In this document: piece after piece, positions 44,793 through 52,523 of the stretch
How the letters are laid out: every line of letters begins with the position of its first letter
Position numbering within the stretch: position 1 is the stretch's first letter
DNA from: Streptomyces caniscabiei
Lineage (GTDB): Bacteria > Actinomycetota > Actinomycetes > Streptomycetales > Streptomycetaceae
Length of the DNA: 64,000 nucleotides
Direction: 5' to 3'
NCBI RefSeq assembly: GCF_014930365.1
Contig: NZ_JABXWI010000007.1
Span: 434,001-498,000, forward strand
Notes under the pieces: model-generated
The model's input: the letters and a program-made list of their open reading frames with translations, nothing else
Database searches by the model: none
Told to the model about the DNA's origin: nothing
Position numbers and translations under genes: made by a program

Positions 44793-46378
44793 TTCCCGTC
44801 CCCCTCGGTGCCCTGCGTGCCGCCGTCGCTCTCGCCGTCCCGTTCCTTCGCGACCAGGGAGGCCGCGTCGCGGGGCAGGCGGAGGGTGAACACGGCGCCG
44901 CCCTTGGGGGAGTTGGCGGCGGTGATCTCGCCGCCGTGGATGTGGGCGTTCTCCAGGGCGATGGACAGGCCGAGGCCGCTGCCCTCGGAGCGGGGGCGGG
45001 AGGCGCTCGCCTTGTAGAAGCGGTCGAAGACGTGCGGGAGGACGTCCTCGGGGATGCCGGGCCCGTGGTCCTGCACCTCGATGAACAGGTTCTCGCCCTC
45101 CGTGCGCACCGAGACGCGCACCGGGGAGCCGCCGTGCTTGAGCGCGTTGCCGATCAGGTTCGCCAGGATCACGTCCAGGCGGCGCGGGTCCAGGTTGATG
45201 ATGACGCCGCGCTCGGCGTTCAGCTCCACCGCGTCCAGCCAGGCGCGGGCGTCGATGCACGCGGTGATCTGGTCGGCGATGTCCACGTCGTCGAGGACGA
45301 GCCGGGCCGTGCCCGCGTCGAAGCGGGTGACCTCCATCAGGTTCTCGACCAGGTCGTTCAGGCGGCGGGTCTCACTGACGACGAGGCGCACCGCCGGTTC
45401 GATCATGGGGTCGAGGCTGCCCGTGTCGGCGTCCAGCTCCTCCTCCAGCACCTCCGTGACGGCGGTGATCGCCGTCAGCGGCGTACGGAGTTCATGGGAC
45501 ATGTCGGCGACGAAGCGGCGGGAGGCCTCCTCGCGGGCGCTCATGTCGTCGACCTTCTTCTCCAGGGACTCCGCCGCGAGGTTGAACGTGCGGGAGAGGT
45601 CGGCCAGTTCGTCCGTGCCGGAGACGCGCAGCCGGGTGTCGAGCTTTCCCTCGCCGAGGCGCCGGGCGGCCACTCCGAGGCGCTGCACCGGCTTCAGCAC
45701 GGTCGTCGCGGCGGCCTGCGCGAGCAGCGCCGAGCCGATCAGCGACAGGCCCGTGGCGATACCGAGGGACCAGGCGAGGGAGTTGAGGTCCTTCGCCTCC
45801 TCCGCGAGGGACTTGCGCATGTAGCCGGTCGGCCCGCCGCCGATCATCTTCGCGCCGCCCACCAGATACGGGGTGTCGCCGTCGATGACCCGCTGCCAGT
45901 ACACGTGGTACGCGTGCTTGTTGCCCGAGGTGAGTTTCTGCCGCTTGTTGACGGCCTTCTGCAGCGACGCGGGCACGTCCTCCAGCGAGAAGCCGGTGAG
46001 CGCGTTGTCGGTCGAGGATCCGGAGACCGTCTCGCCGTCCGCGCCCCGGGCGATCAGCAGCACGCTGGAGCGCTCGCCGCCGTCCGCCATCTTCCGCGCC
46101 GCGACCCGCAGTTGGTCCTGCGTCGGGTTCGGGCGCAGGGTGCTCACATGGCTCTGCATCTCGCGCTCGAAGTCGTTGAGCGCCGCGTCCTGCGCGCGCG
46201 TCTGCACGGCCTCGCGGTTGAGCCAGTAGGCGATAGCGGACGCCGACACGGCGGCGGTGAGTGCCACCAGACCGAAGACGACCACCAGACGCAGCCGCAG
46301 ACTGGTGAACCGGATCCGGGACTGCACTGTCCTGCGAGCCGCGGCCCAGCCGCGGATCCCCCCTGAAGCCTTCGTCAC
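44789..46378 (-). CDS. afsQ2: AfsQ2 sensor histidine kinase
   Basis: The 529-residue membrane kinase has two transmembrane helices (LVVVFGLVALTAAVSASAIA near residue 30; WSLGIATGLSLIGSALLAQA near 205). They flank a roughly 150-residue sensor domain and are followed by HAMP, the phospho-acceptor H-box FVADMSHELRTPLTAI, the N-box LIGNALKHGG and G-boxes DHGPGIPEDV and GSGLGLSIALENAH. Length and order match AfsQ2, the partner of AfsQ1. GTG 46378 overlaps the afsQ1 stop (GTGA). In S. coelicolor the AfsQ1/Q2 system controls antibiotic production in response to nitrogen-rich conditions such as glutamate. Confidence 0.93.
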   Translation of the reverse strand: MTKASGGIRGWAAARRTVQSRIRFTSLRLRLVVVFGLVALTAAVSASAIAYWLNREAVQTRAQDAALNDFEREMQSHVSTLRPNPTQDQLRVAARKMADGGERSSVLLIARGADGETVSGSSTDNALTGFSLEDVPASLQKAVNKRQKLTSGNKHAYHVYWQRVIDGDTPYLVGGAKMIGGGPTGYMRKSLAEEAKDLNSLAWSLGIATGLSLIGSALLAQAAATTVLKPVQRLGVAARRLGEGKLDTRLRVSGTDELADLSRTFNLAAESLEKKVDDMSAREEASRRFVADMSHELRTPLTAITAVTEVLEEELDADTGSLDPMIEPAVRLVVSETRRLNDLVENLMEVTRFDAGTARLVLDDVDIADQITACIDARAWLDAVELNAERGVIINLDPRRLDVILANLIGNALKHGGSPVRVSVRTEGENLFIEVQDHGPGIPEDVLPHVFDRFYKASASRPRSEGSGLGLSIALENAHIHGGEITAANSPKGGAVFTLRLPRDAASLVAKERDGESDGGTQGTEGDGK

Positions 46379-47052
46379 TGAGGCGTGTCCAACCGGTAGC
46401 CCACGCCGCGCACGGTACGGATCAGGGTCGGCGACGACGGCACGTCCTCGACCTTGGCGCGCAGCCGCTGCACACACGCGTCCACCAGACGGGAGTCGCC
46501 CAGGTAGTCGTGCTCCCACACCAGACGCAGCAACTGCTGCCGGGACAGGGCCTGTCCCGGGCGACGGCTCAGCTCCAGGAGCAGCCGCAGCTCGGTGGGC
46601 GTCAGCTGGAGGTCCTCGCCGTTCTTCGTCACGGTCATCGCCGCGCGGTCGATCACGAGGGAACCGAAGGTCGCCGCGTCGTTGGCCTCGCGCTCACCGC
46701 GCCGCAGCACCGCGCGGATGCGGGCGTCCAGCACCCGCCCCTGCACGGGCTTCACCACATAGTCGTCCGCGCCCGACTCCAGTCCCACCACGACGTCGAT
46801 GTCGTCGCTGCGCGCGGTGAGCAGGATGATCGGCAGCTGGTCGGTGCGCCGGATCCGCCGACACACCTCGAAGCCGTCGATGCCAGGCAGCATCACGTCC
46901 AAAACGATCAGATCCGGCCGCTGTTCGCGCAGCAGCTTGAGACCATCCTCGCCGGTGGCGGCGGTGGCGACACGGTGCCCCTGGCGCGTCAGTGAGAGCT
47001 CCAGGGCCGTGCGGATGGCGTCGTCGTCCTCGATCAGCAACAGGGAAGGCAC
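46375..47052 (-). CDS. afsQ1: AfsQ1 response regulator (OmpR family)
   Basis: The 225-residue regulator starts with PSLLLIEDDDAIRTALELSL and has phospho-acceptor Asp52 in LIVLDVMLPGIDG, then LLTARSDD and VVKP. Its C-terminal winged helix includes LQLTPTELRLLLELSRRPGQ and LRAKVEDVPSSPTLIRTVRG. GTG 47052 gives exactly 225 residues, the length I recall for AfsQ1; ATG 47070 would add six. It diverges from sigQ and a matching AfsQ1 box lies between them. Known targets of AfsQ1 in S. coelicolor include sigQ and pathway-specific activators of antibiotic clusters. Confidence 0.94.
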   Translation of the reverse strand: MPSLLLIEDDDAIRTALELSLTRQGHRVATAATGEDGLKLLREQRPDLIVLDVMLPGIDGFEVCRRIRRTDQLPIILLTARSDDIDVVVGLESGADDYVVKPVQGRVLDARIRAVLRRGEREANDAATFGSLVIDRAAMTVTKNGEDLQLTPTELRLLLELSRRPGQALSRQQLLRLVWEHDYLGDSRLVDACVQRLRAKVEDVPSSPTLIRTVRGVGYRLDTPQ

Positions 47053-47205
47053 GGGCTCATTCTGGCCCATGGCATGGCGCCGAATCGACCGTTGGAGCGC
47101 TCCCACCCGACACCCGCACACGATCGTGCCGTTCGAGTAGCCGTACGACTCTTCTCTGTGATCGACCTGTGCCCCGTCTGGGCCGCACCCAGGGGTCCGA
47201 CCCCT

Positions 47206-47221
47206 GTGACAGGTCTGTGAC
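47206..47221 (+). promoter_or_regulatory. AfsQ1-binding box upstream of sigQ
   Basis: GTGACAGGTCTGTGAC fits the published AfsQ1 consensus GTnAC-N6-GTnAC exactly. It lies 97 bases before the sigQ start and 154 bases before afsQ1, so phosphorylated AfsQ1 would activate sigQ and could regulate itself. Confidence 0.88.
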
Positions 47222-47317
47222 AGTCGGCGGACAGAGCCATGAAGGTGAAGCGGCAATCTTTTCGGCACAGGCAAGGAAGCACGCCGAAGACCGGAACTCC
47301 ACGACGGGGGGCGCGAG

Positions 47318-48088
47318 ATGAACACGCTGCACAGCACCAGCACTAGCGCAGTTGTCACGCGGCTCCACGACGTCGTCGTCCGGAACGCGGAGAAGTCCGG
47401 TGCCGTGAGCGGGCGGGGGTGCGCTCGCGGCACCGGGCGTCAGCACACGACGTTCATGTCGGTGGTTGACGCACACGTGGGGGGAAGCACCACGGGGGCG
47501 ACGGGGGTCGCCCACGGGGGAACGGGGACCGCGTACGGGGAGGGCACGGGGGAACGCCGGTCTGTGTCGGAGGCGGAGTTCACCGCCTACGTCCAGGAGC
47601 GTCGTGCCTCCCTGTACGCAACCGCCTACCACCTGACCGGAGACCGCTTCGAGGCCGAGGACCTGCTGCAGAGCGCGCTGTTCTCGACCTACCGGGCCTG
47701 GGACCGGATCAGTGACAAGGCCGCGGTCGGGGGCTATCTCCGCCGCACCATGACCAATCTGCACATCAGCGCGTGGCGCCGCCGCAAGCTGAACGAGTAC
47801 CCGACCGAGGAGCTGCCGGAGACGGCCGGCGACACGGACGCGATGCGCGGCACCGAACTGCGCGCCGTCCTGTGGCAGGCGCTCGCCCGGCTCCCCGAAC
47901 TCCAGCGGACGATGCTGGTCCTTCGTTACTACGAGGGCCGCACCGACCCGGAGATCGCGGAGATCCTCGACATCAGTGTCGGCACGGTGAAGTCCAGCAT
48001 CTGGCGGTCCCTCCGCCGGCTGCGTGAGGACGAGGTCCTCAGCTTCGGCCGTGACGAGGAGGAGTCCTTCGGGGAGCTTGTCGCCTGA
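47318..48088 (+). CDS. sigQ: SigQ, ECF sigma factor (SigE-type)
   Basis: The 256-residue protein has a variable N-terminal part of about 85 residues, rich in Gly and Thr, then region 2 (FTAYVQERRASLYATAYHLT, FEAEDLLQSALFSTYRAWDR, GGYLRRTMTNLHISAWRRRK) and region 4 (ALARLPELQRTMLVLRYYEG, IAEILDISVGTVKSSIWRSL). It is divergent from afsQ1, as in S. coelicolor, where SigQ antagonises AfsQ1/Q2 effects on antibiotics. ATG 47318 follows a GGGGGGCGCGAG stretch. The region encoding residues 50-80 is full of ACGGGGG-type G-runs. Confidence 0.92.
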   Translation: MNTLHSTSTSAVVTRLHDVVVRNAEKSGAVSGRGCARGTGRQHTTFMSVVDAHVGGSTTGATGVAHGGTGTAYGEGTGERRSVSEAEFTAYVQERRASLYATAYHLTGDRFEAEDLLQSALFSTYRAWDRISDKAAVGGYLRRTMTNLHISAWRRRKLNEYPTEELPETAGDTDAMRGTELRAVLWQALARLPELQRTMLVLRYYEGRTDPEIAEILDISVGTVKSSIWRSLRRLREDEVLSFGRDEEESFGELVA

Positions 48089-48222
48089 GGGTCTGTGGGG
48101 GGGGAGTAAGTAACGGGGGAAAAGCGGGGGGAGCACGGGGGAGAGCGGGGGGCACGGGGGAACGGGGAACGTCACGGTGGCGCGGGGGAGCGCCGGTGTG
48201 ACACGTGGGGGGATCACGGGGG
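48089..48222 (+). other. G-run-rich intergenic tract downstream of sigQ
   Basis: The plus strand carries about a dozen runs of four to nine G separated by short A/C segments (units such as GCACGGGGGA). The strand asymmetry is extreme. No gene is visible. The tract could form G-quadruplexes in DNA or in the sigQ 3' message and resembles the G-runs within the 5' part of sigQ. Confidence 0.55.
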
Positions 48223-48263
48223 AAGCGGGACTGGAGGGCCGGGGGGTCCGTCCAGTCCCGCTT
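48223..48263. terminator. bidirectional terminator between sigQ and the uridine-kinase-like gene
   Basis: A perfect 13-bp stem (AAGCGGGACTGGA with TCCAGTCCCGCTT) encloses a 15-base GC-rich loop, followed by TTC. Confidence 0.82.
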
Positions 48264-48315
48264 TCATGTGCGCCTCAGGTCCGCCCTCGGGGCGGGCCCG
48301 TGTTCAGGCGCCGGC

Positions 48316-48945
48316 TCAGGCCGGGGCCTTCGCGACGCGGCCCGCCGCGGCCGCCGCCAGACGGCCCAGGGCCTCGTCGCGGTCGCACGGGTGGGCGCCC
48401 AGCTCCGTCTGCCGGGCCACGATCGAACGTTCCAGCCGCATGAGCCGCCAGCCGCGCCGCAGCAGGAACGGCACCGATTTGCGGCCCTCCTTGAGGTCGC
48501 GCAGGAAGCGGCGGCGGAACGTCTTCACCGGACCGCGGGTCAGACACAGCGCGTCCGCCAGCAGGCCGAGTTCACGGCAGCGGCCGACGATCTCGGCGGC
48601 GAAGATGCCCTCGGCGATGAACACCGGTGTCCGCCCGATCCGCAGGGCCTCCGCGCCGGTCCGCGCGCTGAGGGAGATGTCGTACGCCGGGACGGTCGTC
48701 CGGCTCGTACGGCACAGCTCCTCGATCGCCGCGACAGCGGTGTCCGCGTCCCACGACAGCGGGTGGTCCCAGTCGATGTCCGTGCTGCCCTCCACCTGCG
48801 GCAGCGTCGGGTCGTGGCCCTCCTTGTAGAAGTCGTCGAGCCGCAGCACGGGCAGGCCGGAGCGGGCGGCGAGGAGGGACTTGCCCGAGCCGGACGGACC
48901 GGACAGCAGGACGACTCGGGTCGGTATCGGAGGATGCGAACTCAC
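48316..48945 (-). CDS. uridine kinase-like P-loop kinase
   Basis: The 209-residue protein starts near VSSHPPIPTRVVLLSGPSGS, with a Walker A GPSGSGKS and then LDDFYKEGHDPTL, WDHPLSWD and VFIAEGIFAAEIVG (Walker B-like). This is the arrangement of uridine/pantothenate-type kinases that phosphorylate a small hydroxyl substrate. The C-terminal 70 residues are Arg-rich and differ from classical Udk. GTG 48945 is the start nearest to the conserved core. A link to nucleoside salvage is suggested by family name only, because it lies 6 kb from add. Confidence 0.75.
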   Translation of the reverse strand: MSSHPPIPTRVVLLSGPSGSGKSLLAARSGLPVLRLDDFYKEGHDPTLPQVEGSTDIDWDHPLSWDADTAVAAIEELCRTSRTTVPAYDISLSARTGAEALRIGRTPVFIAEGIFAAEIVGRCRELGLLADALCLTRGPVKTFRRRFLRDLKEGRKSVPFLLRRGWRLMRLERSIVARQTELGAHPCDRDEALGRLAAAAAGRVAKAPA

Positions 48946-49092
48946 GAGAGTCCAGTGTGAGGCATCGCGCGGCTCCCGCCGAGACGGCGGGTCGCCCTTG
49001 GAGCACACATCACACCTCAACTACCTTACGTGTTGCCATGATTACTTTCCGGAGCGGGAAGTGATCGTAGAAAAGAGAAGGTGACAACGCTG

Positions 49093-49500
49093 ATGGCTCG
49101 ACACTCGGCCCCCCAGAACTCCACCGCCCGGCGCGCGTTGCTGGCCGCCGCCACCGCCGGGGTCGCGCTCGGCGCGGGCGCGGGTACGGCCGCCGCCGCG
49201 GACGACGCGGCCCCGGTCGTCGACGTGATGCGGACCCGGCCCACGTCGCTGGGGAAGATCGACCCGCAGGCGGGCCTCCAGGCCCTGACCGGCACGGTCG
49301 GCTACGTCACCGGGCCGGTCGCGGGGCTCAAGCCCAACCCGCTCGCGGGCACCGGGGTCGATCCTCTCGACAACGGGGTGGGGACACAGCTCGCCGACTT
49401 CCAGCCGCTGACGTCGACGGCGCTGACGGGGCCGGTGGCCCAGGCGCCGTCGGTCGGGAGCATTCCGGTGGTGGGGCCGGTGGTGGGTGGGTTGCGCTGA
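49093..49500 (+). CDS. small secreted protein (135 aa)
   Basis: The protein has a long signal peptide (RRALLAAATAGVALGAGAGTAAAADD, probable cleavage after AAA). The mature part, of about 100 residues, is rich in Pro, Val, Gly and Thr (GTVGYVTGPVAGLKPNPLAG, VAQAPSVGSIPVVGPVVGGL) without Cys. Function is unknown. AGAAGG lies 11 bases before ATG 49093; GTG 49081 is an alternative. It resembles the secreted protein at 42624 in size, composition and the GPVAGL/APVAGL motif. Confidence 0.72.
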   Translation: MARHSAPQNSTARRALLAAATAGVALGAGAGTAAAADDAAPVVDVMRTRPTSLGKIDPQAGLQALTGTVGYVTGPVAGLKPNPLAGTGVDPLDNGVGTQLADFQPLTSTALTGPVAQAPSVGSIPVVGPVVGGLR

Positions 49501-49529
49501 GCTGTCGGGTGCGCGGTGAACCCGTGAAG

Positions 49530-49571
49530 AAGTGAGTCGACCCCCTTCGTCCGAAGGGGGTCGACTCACTT
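49530..49571. terminator. strong bidirectional terminator at the left edge of the defence island
   Basis: A perfect 20-bp inverted repeat (left arm 49530-49549 starting AAGTGAGTCGACCCCC, right arm 49552-49571) has a two-base loop. It separates the secreted-protein gene from the convergent toxin gene. Confidence 0.92.
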
Positions 49572-49574
49572 TGT

Positions 49575-49826
49575 TCAGACGGTACGGCCCAAGTGGGTGA
49601 TCATGATGTGGATCACGTCGTTGTCGATGATGTACAGAACCCGGTAGTCGCCGACGCGCAGGCGACGGATGTCGGGTGACCCGTACGGAGTCGACGCCGC
49701 TGGACGGGGGTCGTGGGCCAGTTTGTCGATGGTGTCGAGGACCAGGGCGAGGCCGCTCGGGTCTTCCTTCAGGAACCGGGCTGCCGAGTCAAGGGCGTGC
49801 GGCTCGAAGACGATCTCGTACGTCAC
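49575..49826 (-). CDS. RelE/ParE-family toxin
   Basis: The 83-residue basic protein has the RelE-like order TYEIVFEPHALDSAARFLKE, then DKLAHDPRPAASTPYGSPDI, the conserved RRLRVGDYRVLYIIDND and a C-terminal strand HIMITHLGRT. Related toxins cleave mRNA on the ribosome or inhibit gyrase, and the sequence alone does not decide which. Its start overlaps the antitoxin stop by four bases, as in classical pairs where antitoxin comes first. Confidence 0.87.
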   Translation of the reverse strand: MTYEIVFEPHALDSAARFLKEDPSGLALVLDTIDKLAHDPRPAASTPYGSPDIRRLRVGDYRVLYIIDNDVIHIMITHLGRTV

Positions 49827-50077
49827 TGCTGTTCGAGCCCCAGCCGTCGACGAACCTCGGCCATCGGAATGCCGGGCCCGAGAGTTCCCTCCGCCTTGCG
49901 CCGCTGGTAGTCCGCCACCGCAAGGGCGTCTTCGAAGTCCTCTATCACCTGGGGTGACACAAGGAGCGCGGCCACGTGACCGTGGTCGGTGAGTGCGATG
50001 GTCTCGCGCCCGTGGGCGGCGCGGCGGACCAGGTCGCCGAGCTGGGAACGGGCGGCGCTGATGGCGATCTCAACCAT
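49823..50077 (-). CDS. Phd/YefM-family antitoxin
   Basis: The 84-residue protein begins VEIAISAARSQLGDLVRRAA, a Phd/YefM fold that binds DNA as a dimer. It continues ETIALTDHGHVAALLVSPQV before a C-terminal arm (VADYQRRKAEGTLGPGIP) that would neutralise the toxin. ATG 50077 is the first start after an inverted repeat that probably serves as its own operator. It is coupled to the toxin by an ATGA overlap. Confidence 0.87.
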   Translation of the reverse strand: MVEIAISAARSQLGDLVRRAAHGRETIALTDHGHVAALLVSPQVIEDFEDALAVADYQRRKAEGTLGPGIPMAEVRRRLGLEQQ

Positions 50078-50087
50078 GAGCGCATGG

Positions 50088-50113
50088 TTGCACAAGATTA
50101 TTCTTGTATGCAA
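50088..50113. promoter_or_regulatory. candidate toxin-antitoxin operator
   Basis: The inverted repeat ACAAGATTATTCTTGT (50092-50107) is flanked by TTGC and GCAA. It is AT-rich against a GC-rich background and lies 11 bases upstream of the antitoxin start, where Phd/YefM proteins usually bind. Confidence 0.62.
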
Positions 50114-50273
50114 TTGATTCGACTGTGTGTTTCCTGGGGCATGGCTGATCGTGGGGGCCCAGGTGTTCCGTCGAAACGGTAGGAACGCCAGTCGGCTGCC
50201 GGGATAGCCTCGTCGGGGCGGCGCTTGAAAGGGTGTGTCGCCGCGCACGCATTCATGAAGTCGAGGGGAACCC

Positions 50274-52373
50274 GTGGCGTACCCGGTCCAGGTCCGGAAC
50301 CTGCGCAGGAAGCTGATCGAGCGGTTCCGGCCGCTGGTCGACATGGAGGATGTCGCGGGCAGGGCGGACGAGGAGCAGATGTTCCTCAGTCGTGCGGTGG
50401 CCGCACTGGCGGTCAAGATCGAGACGGCATGTTCCGACGAAGAGGCCGGCCGGTCCGTGATCGACAGCTCCACGGACAAGGGTGTCGACGCGGTCTCGGT
50501 GCAGCAGCGGGGTGAGCGGCAGCACGTCACCCTCGTGCAGGCGAAGTGGAACGACAAGGGTGAGGCCGGATTCGGCGAGCATGACGCCGCCGCGTTGATA
50601 CGTGGGCTCGACTACCTGCTGGAACTGGAGTTCCACCGCTTCGGCAGCAAGATCGACCGGCACTCGGCGGCCATTGACGCGGCACTCAACAGCCCCTCGC
50701 CCAAGGTGACTCTGGTGCTGGCGCTCGTGACCGGCACCGAACTGCACCAGAACACCAAGGACTTCCTCAACGAGTCGGTCGACAAGCACAACTTGGACGA
50801 CGACCTCGTGGAACTCAAGGTCATCAACCTGCGCGATCTCCACCGGGAGATCCTGGGCGACCACGCCGAGCGGAAGGTCGACTTGGACGTGCAGGTCGAT
50901 GGCGTAGGAAAAATCGATTCCCCGTACACCGCCTACTACGGAACGGTCTCCGCCGAGGCGGTTGCCGCGTGGTACGACGATCACGGCCGCCACCTCACGG
51001 CGCGCAACATCCGCGACGCTCTCGATGTCAGCGACGTAAATGACAAGATTCGCACCACCCTGGTGAAGGAGCCCGAACACTTCTGGTACTTGAGTAACGG
51101 GATCACGCTGCTCTGCGACCGGATTCGCAAGCACGGCAAGGGGGCCCCGGTGGCGGGGGCCGGTGCCGGATTCCGGCTGGAGGGCGCCAGCCTCATCAAC
51201 GGGGCGCAGACGGTGAGCGCCGTGTACCGCGCGATGCAGCAGAGGCCCGGCAAGGCCGCCCTCGGGCGACTCCTGGTGCGGATCATCTCCTTGGAGGACT
51301 GCCCCGAGGACTTCGGTGACCGTGTCACCGTGGCCGCCAACACCCAGAACCCCACCCAGGAGCGGGACTTCCGGTCGCGCAGGCCGGAACAGTTCGATCT
51401 CCGGCACGACTTCGCGCTCTCGCTGGGGCTCCAGTACGTGATCAAGCGAGGGGAGCCCGAGCCGGCCTACGACGAGGGCTGCACCATGGAGGAGGCGGCC
51501 ATCGCCTTGGCCGCCGCCGACTCTCCCGGTCTCGCCGCCCAGGCCAAGCGGGACGCGTCGACCCTGTGGGGGGTACGCACCTATCGGCAGCTTTTCGGGG
51601 CGCACCCGACTGCCCACCGGGTGTGGCGCTGCGTTCAGTTGCTGCGTGCGGTGCGGGAGGCGCTCGAACGAGAGAAGGAGAGTGCTGTCGGGCGCCTGGC
51701 GGGTGCCGCCGCCTACGGAGATCTGCTGATCACCCATGTGCTCTACCGAGCGATGCACGTCGCGGACTTCGATGAGGAGAAGGCGACGGACGCGGCGTGG
51801 GAGGCGTGCCTGGCCGAGGTGCCGGACCGGGTGCGGCGTGCCCTCGCCTGGATGGTGATCGTCATCGACGGCGCGTACGGCCGCAACAGTCAGCTCGGTA
51901 CGGCGGTCCGGACCGAGGAACGTGCCCAGCTGGTGACAGACGGTCTGTATGCCCGGGTCCTCGGCAACGAAGAACCGCCCAGTGACGAGGAGTCCAGGCT
52001 GGACCAGGAGCCCGGAACCGGTACGCGGGTGACCAACGCGGTGTGGGTGATCGTCGACGCGGAGCGCCTCCGGGACGGGACGGTGCTGGAGTTCCGCCCG
52101 GTGACCGGTCCGGAGCGCAGGCAGCTGCCCCGGTGGATCGAGGAGGATCCGCGCAGGGCTCGTGCCACCTGGCAGAACAACAAGGTCAAGCCGCTTGTGT
52201 GGGCCGTGGACGGCAAGGCGTATGCCCCCTCCACGCTGGTGCGTCTGATGCGGCGGACGGCGATGGGCAACGATCAGCAAGTGCAGGGCACCCGGCACTG
52301 GCATGTGCCGGAACTCGGGGCGCTGGTCGACATCGCGAAGGAGCTGAGGGTGAACGGCGACACCGGCGACTGA
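50274..52373 (+). CDS. AIPR-family (abortive infection/phage resistance) protein with Mrr-like nuclease signature
   Basis: The 699-residue protein matches the AIPR family, known from abortive-infection loci. The central domain has YLSNGITLLCDRIRKHG, LEGASLINGAQTVSAVYRAM and RVTVAANTQNPTQERDFRS. The first 100 residues contain DKGVDAVSVQQRG...VTLVQAKWND, in which Asp72 and Gln89-x-Lys91 fit the D...(E/Q)xK core of Mrr-type nucleases. That points to DNA or RNA cleavage. GTG 50274 has GAGGGGAA upstream. It is separated from the methyltransferase by 150 bases on the same strand and may supply the missing restriction function. The nuclease claim is from my reading. Confidence 0.85.
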   Translation: MAYPVQVRNLRRKLIERFRPLVDMEDVAGRADEEQMFLSRAVAALAVKIETACSDEEAGRSVIDSSTDKGVDAVSVQQRGERQHVTLVQAKWNDKGEAGFGEHDAAALIRGLDYLLELEFHRFGSKIDRHSAAIDAALNSPSPKVTLVLALVTGTELHQNTKDFLNESVDKHNLDDDLVELKVINLRDLHREILGDHAERKVDLDVQVDGVGKIDSPYTAYYGTVSAEAVAAWYDDHGRHLTARNIRDALDVSDVNDKIRTTLVKEPEHFWYLSNGITLLCDRIRKHGKGAPVAGAGAGFRLEGASLINGAQTVSAVYRAMQQRPGKAALGRLLVRIISLEDCPEDFGDRVTVAANTQNPTQERDFRSRRPEQFDLRHDFALSLGLQYVIKRGEPEPAYDEGCTMEEAAIALAAADSPGLAAQAKRDASTLWGVRTYRQLFGAHPTAHRVWRCVQLLRAVREALEREKESAVGRLAGAAAYGDLLITHVLYRAMHVADFDEEKATDAAWEACLAEVPDRVRRALAWMVIVIDGAYGRNSQLGTAVRTEERAQLVTDGLYARVLGNEEPPSDEESRLDQEPGTGTRVTNAVWVIVDAERLRDGTVLEFRPVTGPERRQLPRWIEEDPRRARATWQNNKVKPLVWAVDGKAYAPSTLVRLMRRTAMGNDQQVQGTRHWHVPELGALVDIAKELRVNGDTGD

Positions 52374-52523
52374 CACGACCGTCAGATGGGCGGGCGCGAC
52401 GGTAGGTGCCCGGCGCGGAAGGGGGAGGATCCGCTTCCACGCTGGCCTAGTCTTGGGCGGTGCCGCCGTATGGTGACAGGCTATGCGTAGTGCAGCAAGA
52501 GGGACAAAGGGGCTCTAATCGCA

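Noticed and set aside
50253..52376. A 707-codon open frame antisense to the AIPR gene
   Set aside because: Long antisense frames are expected at high GC. The plus strand has recognisable AIPR motifs and a ribosome site.
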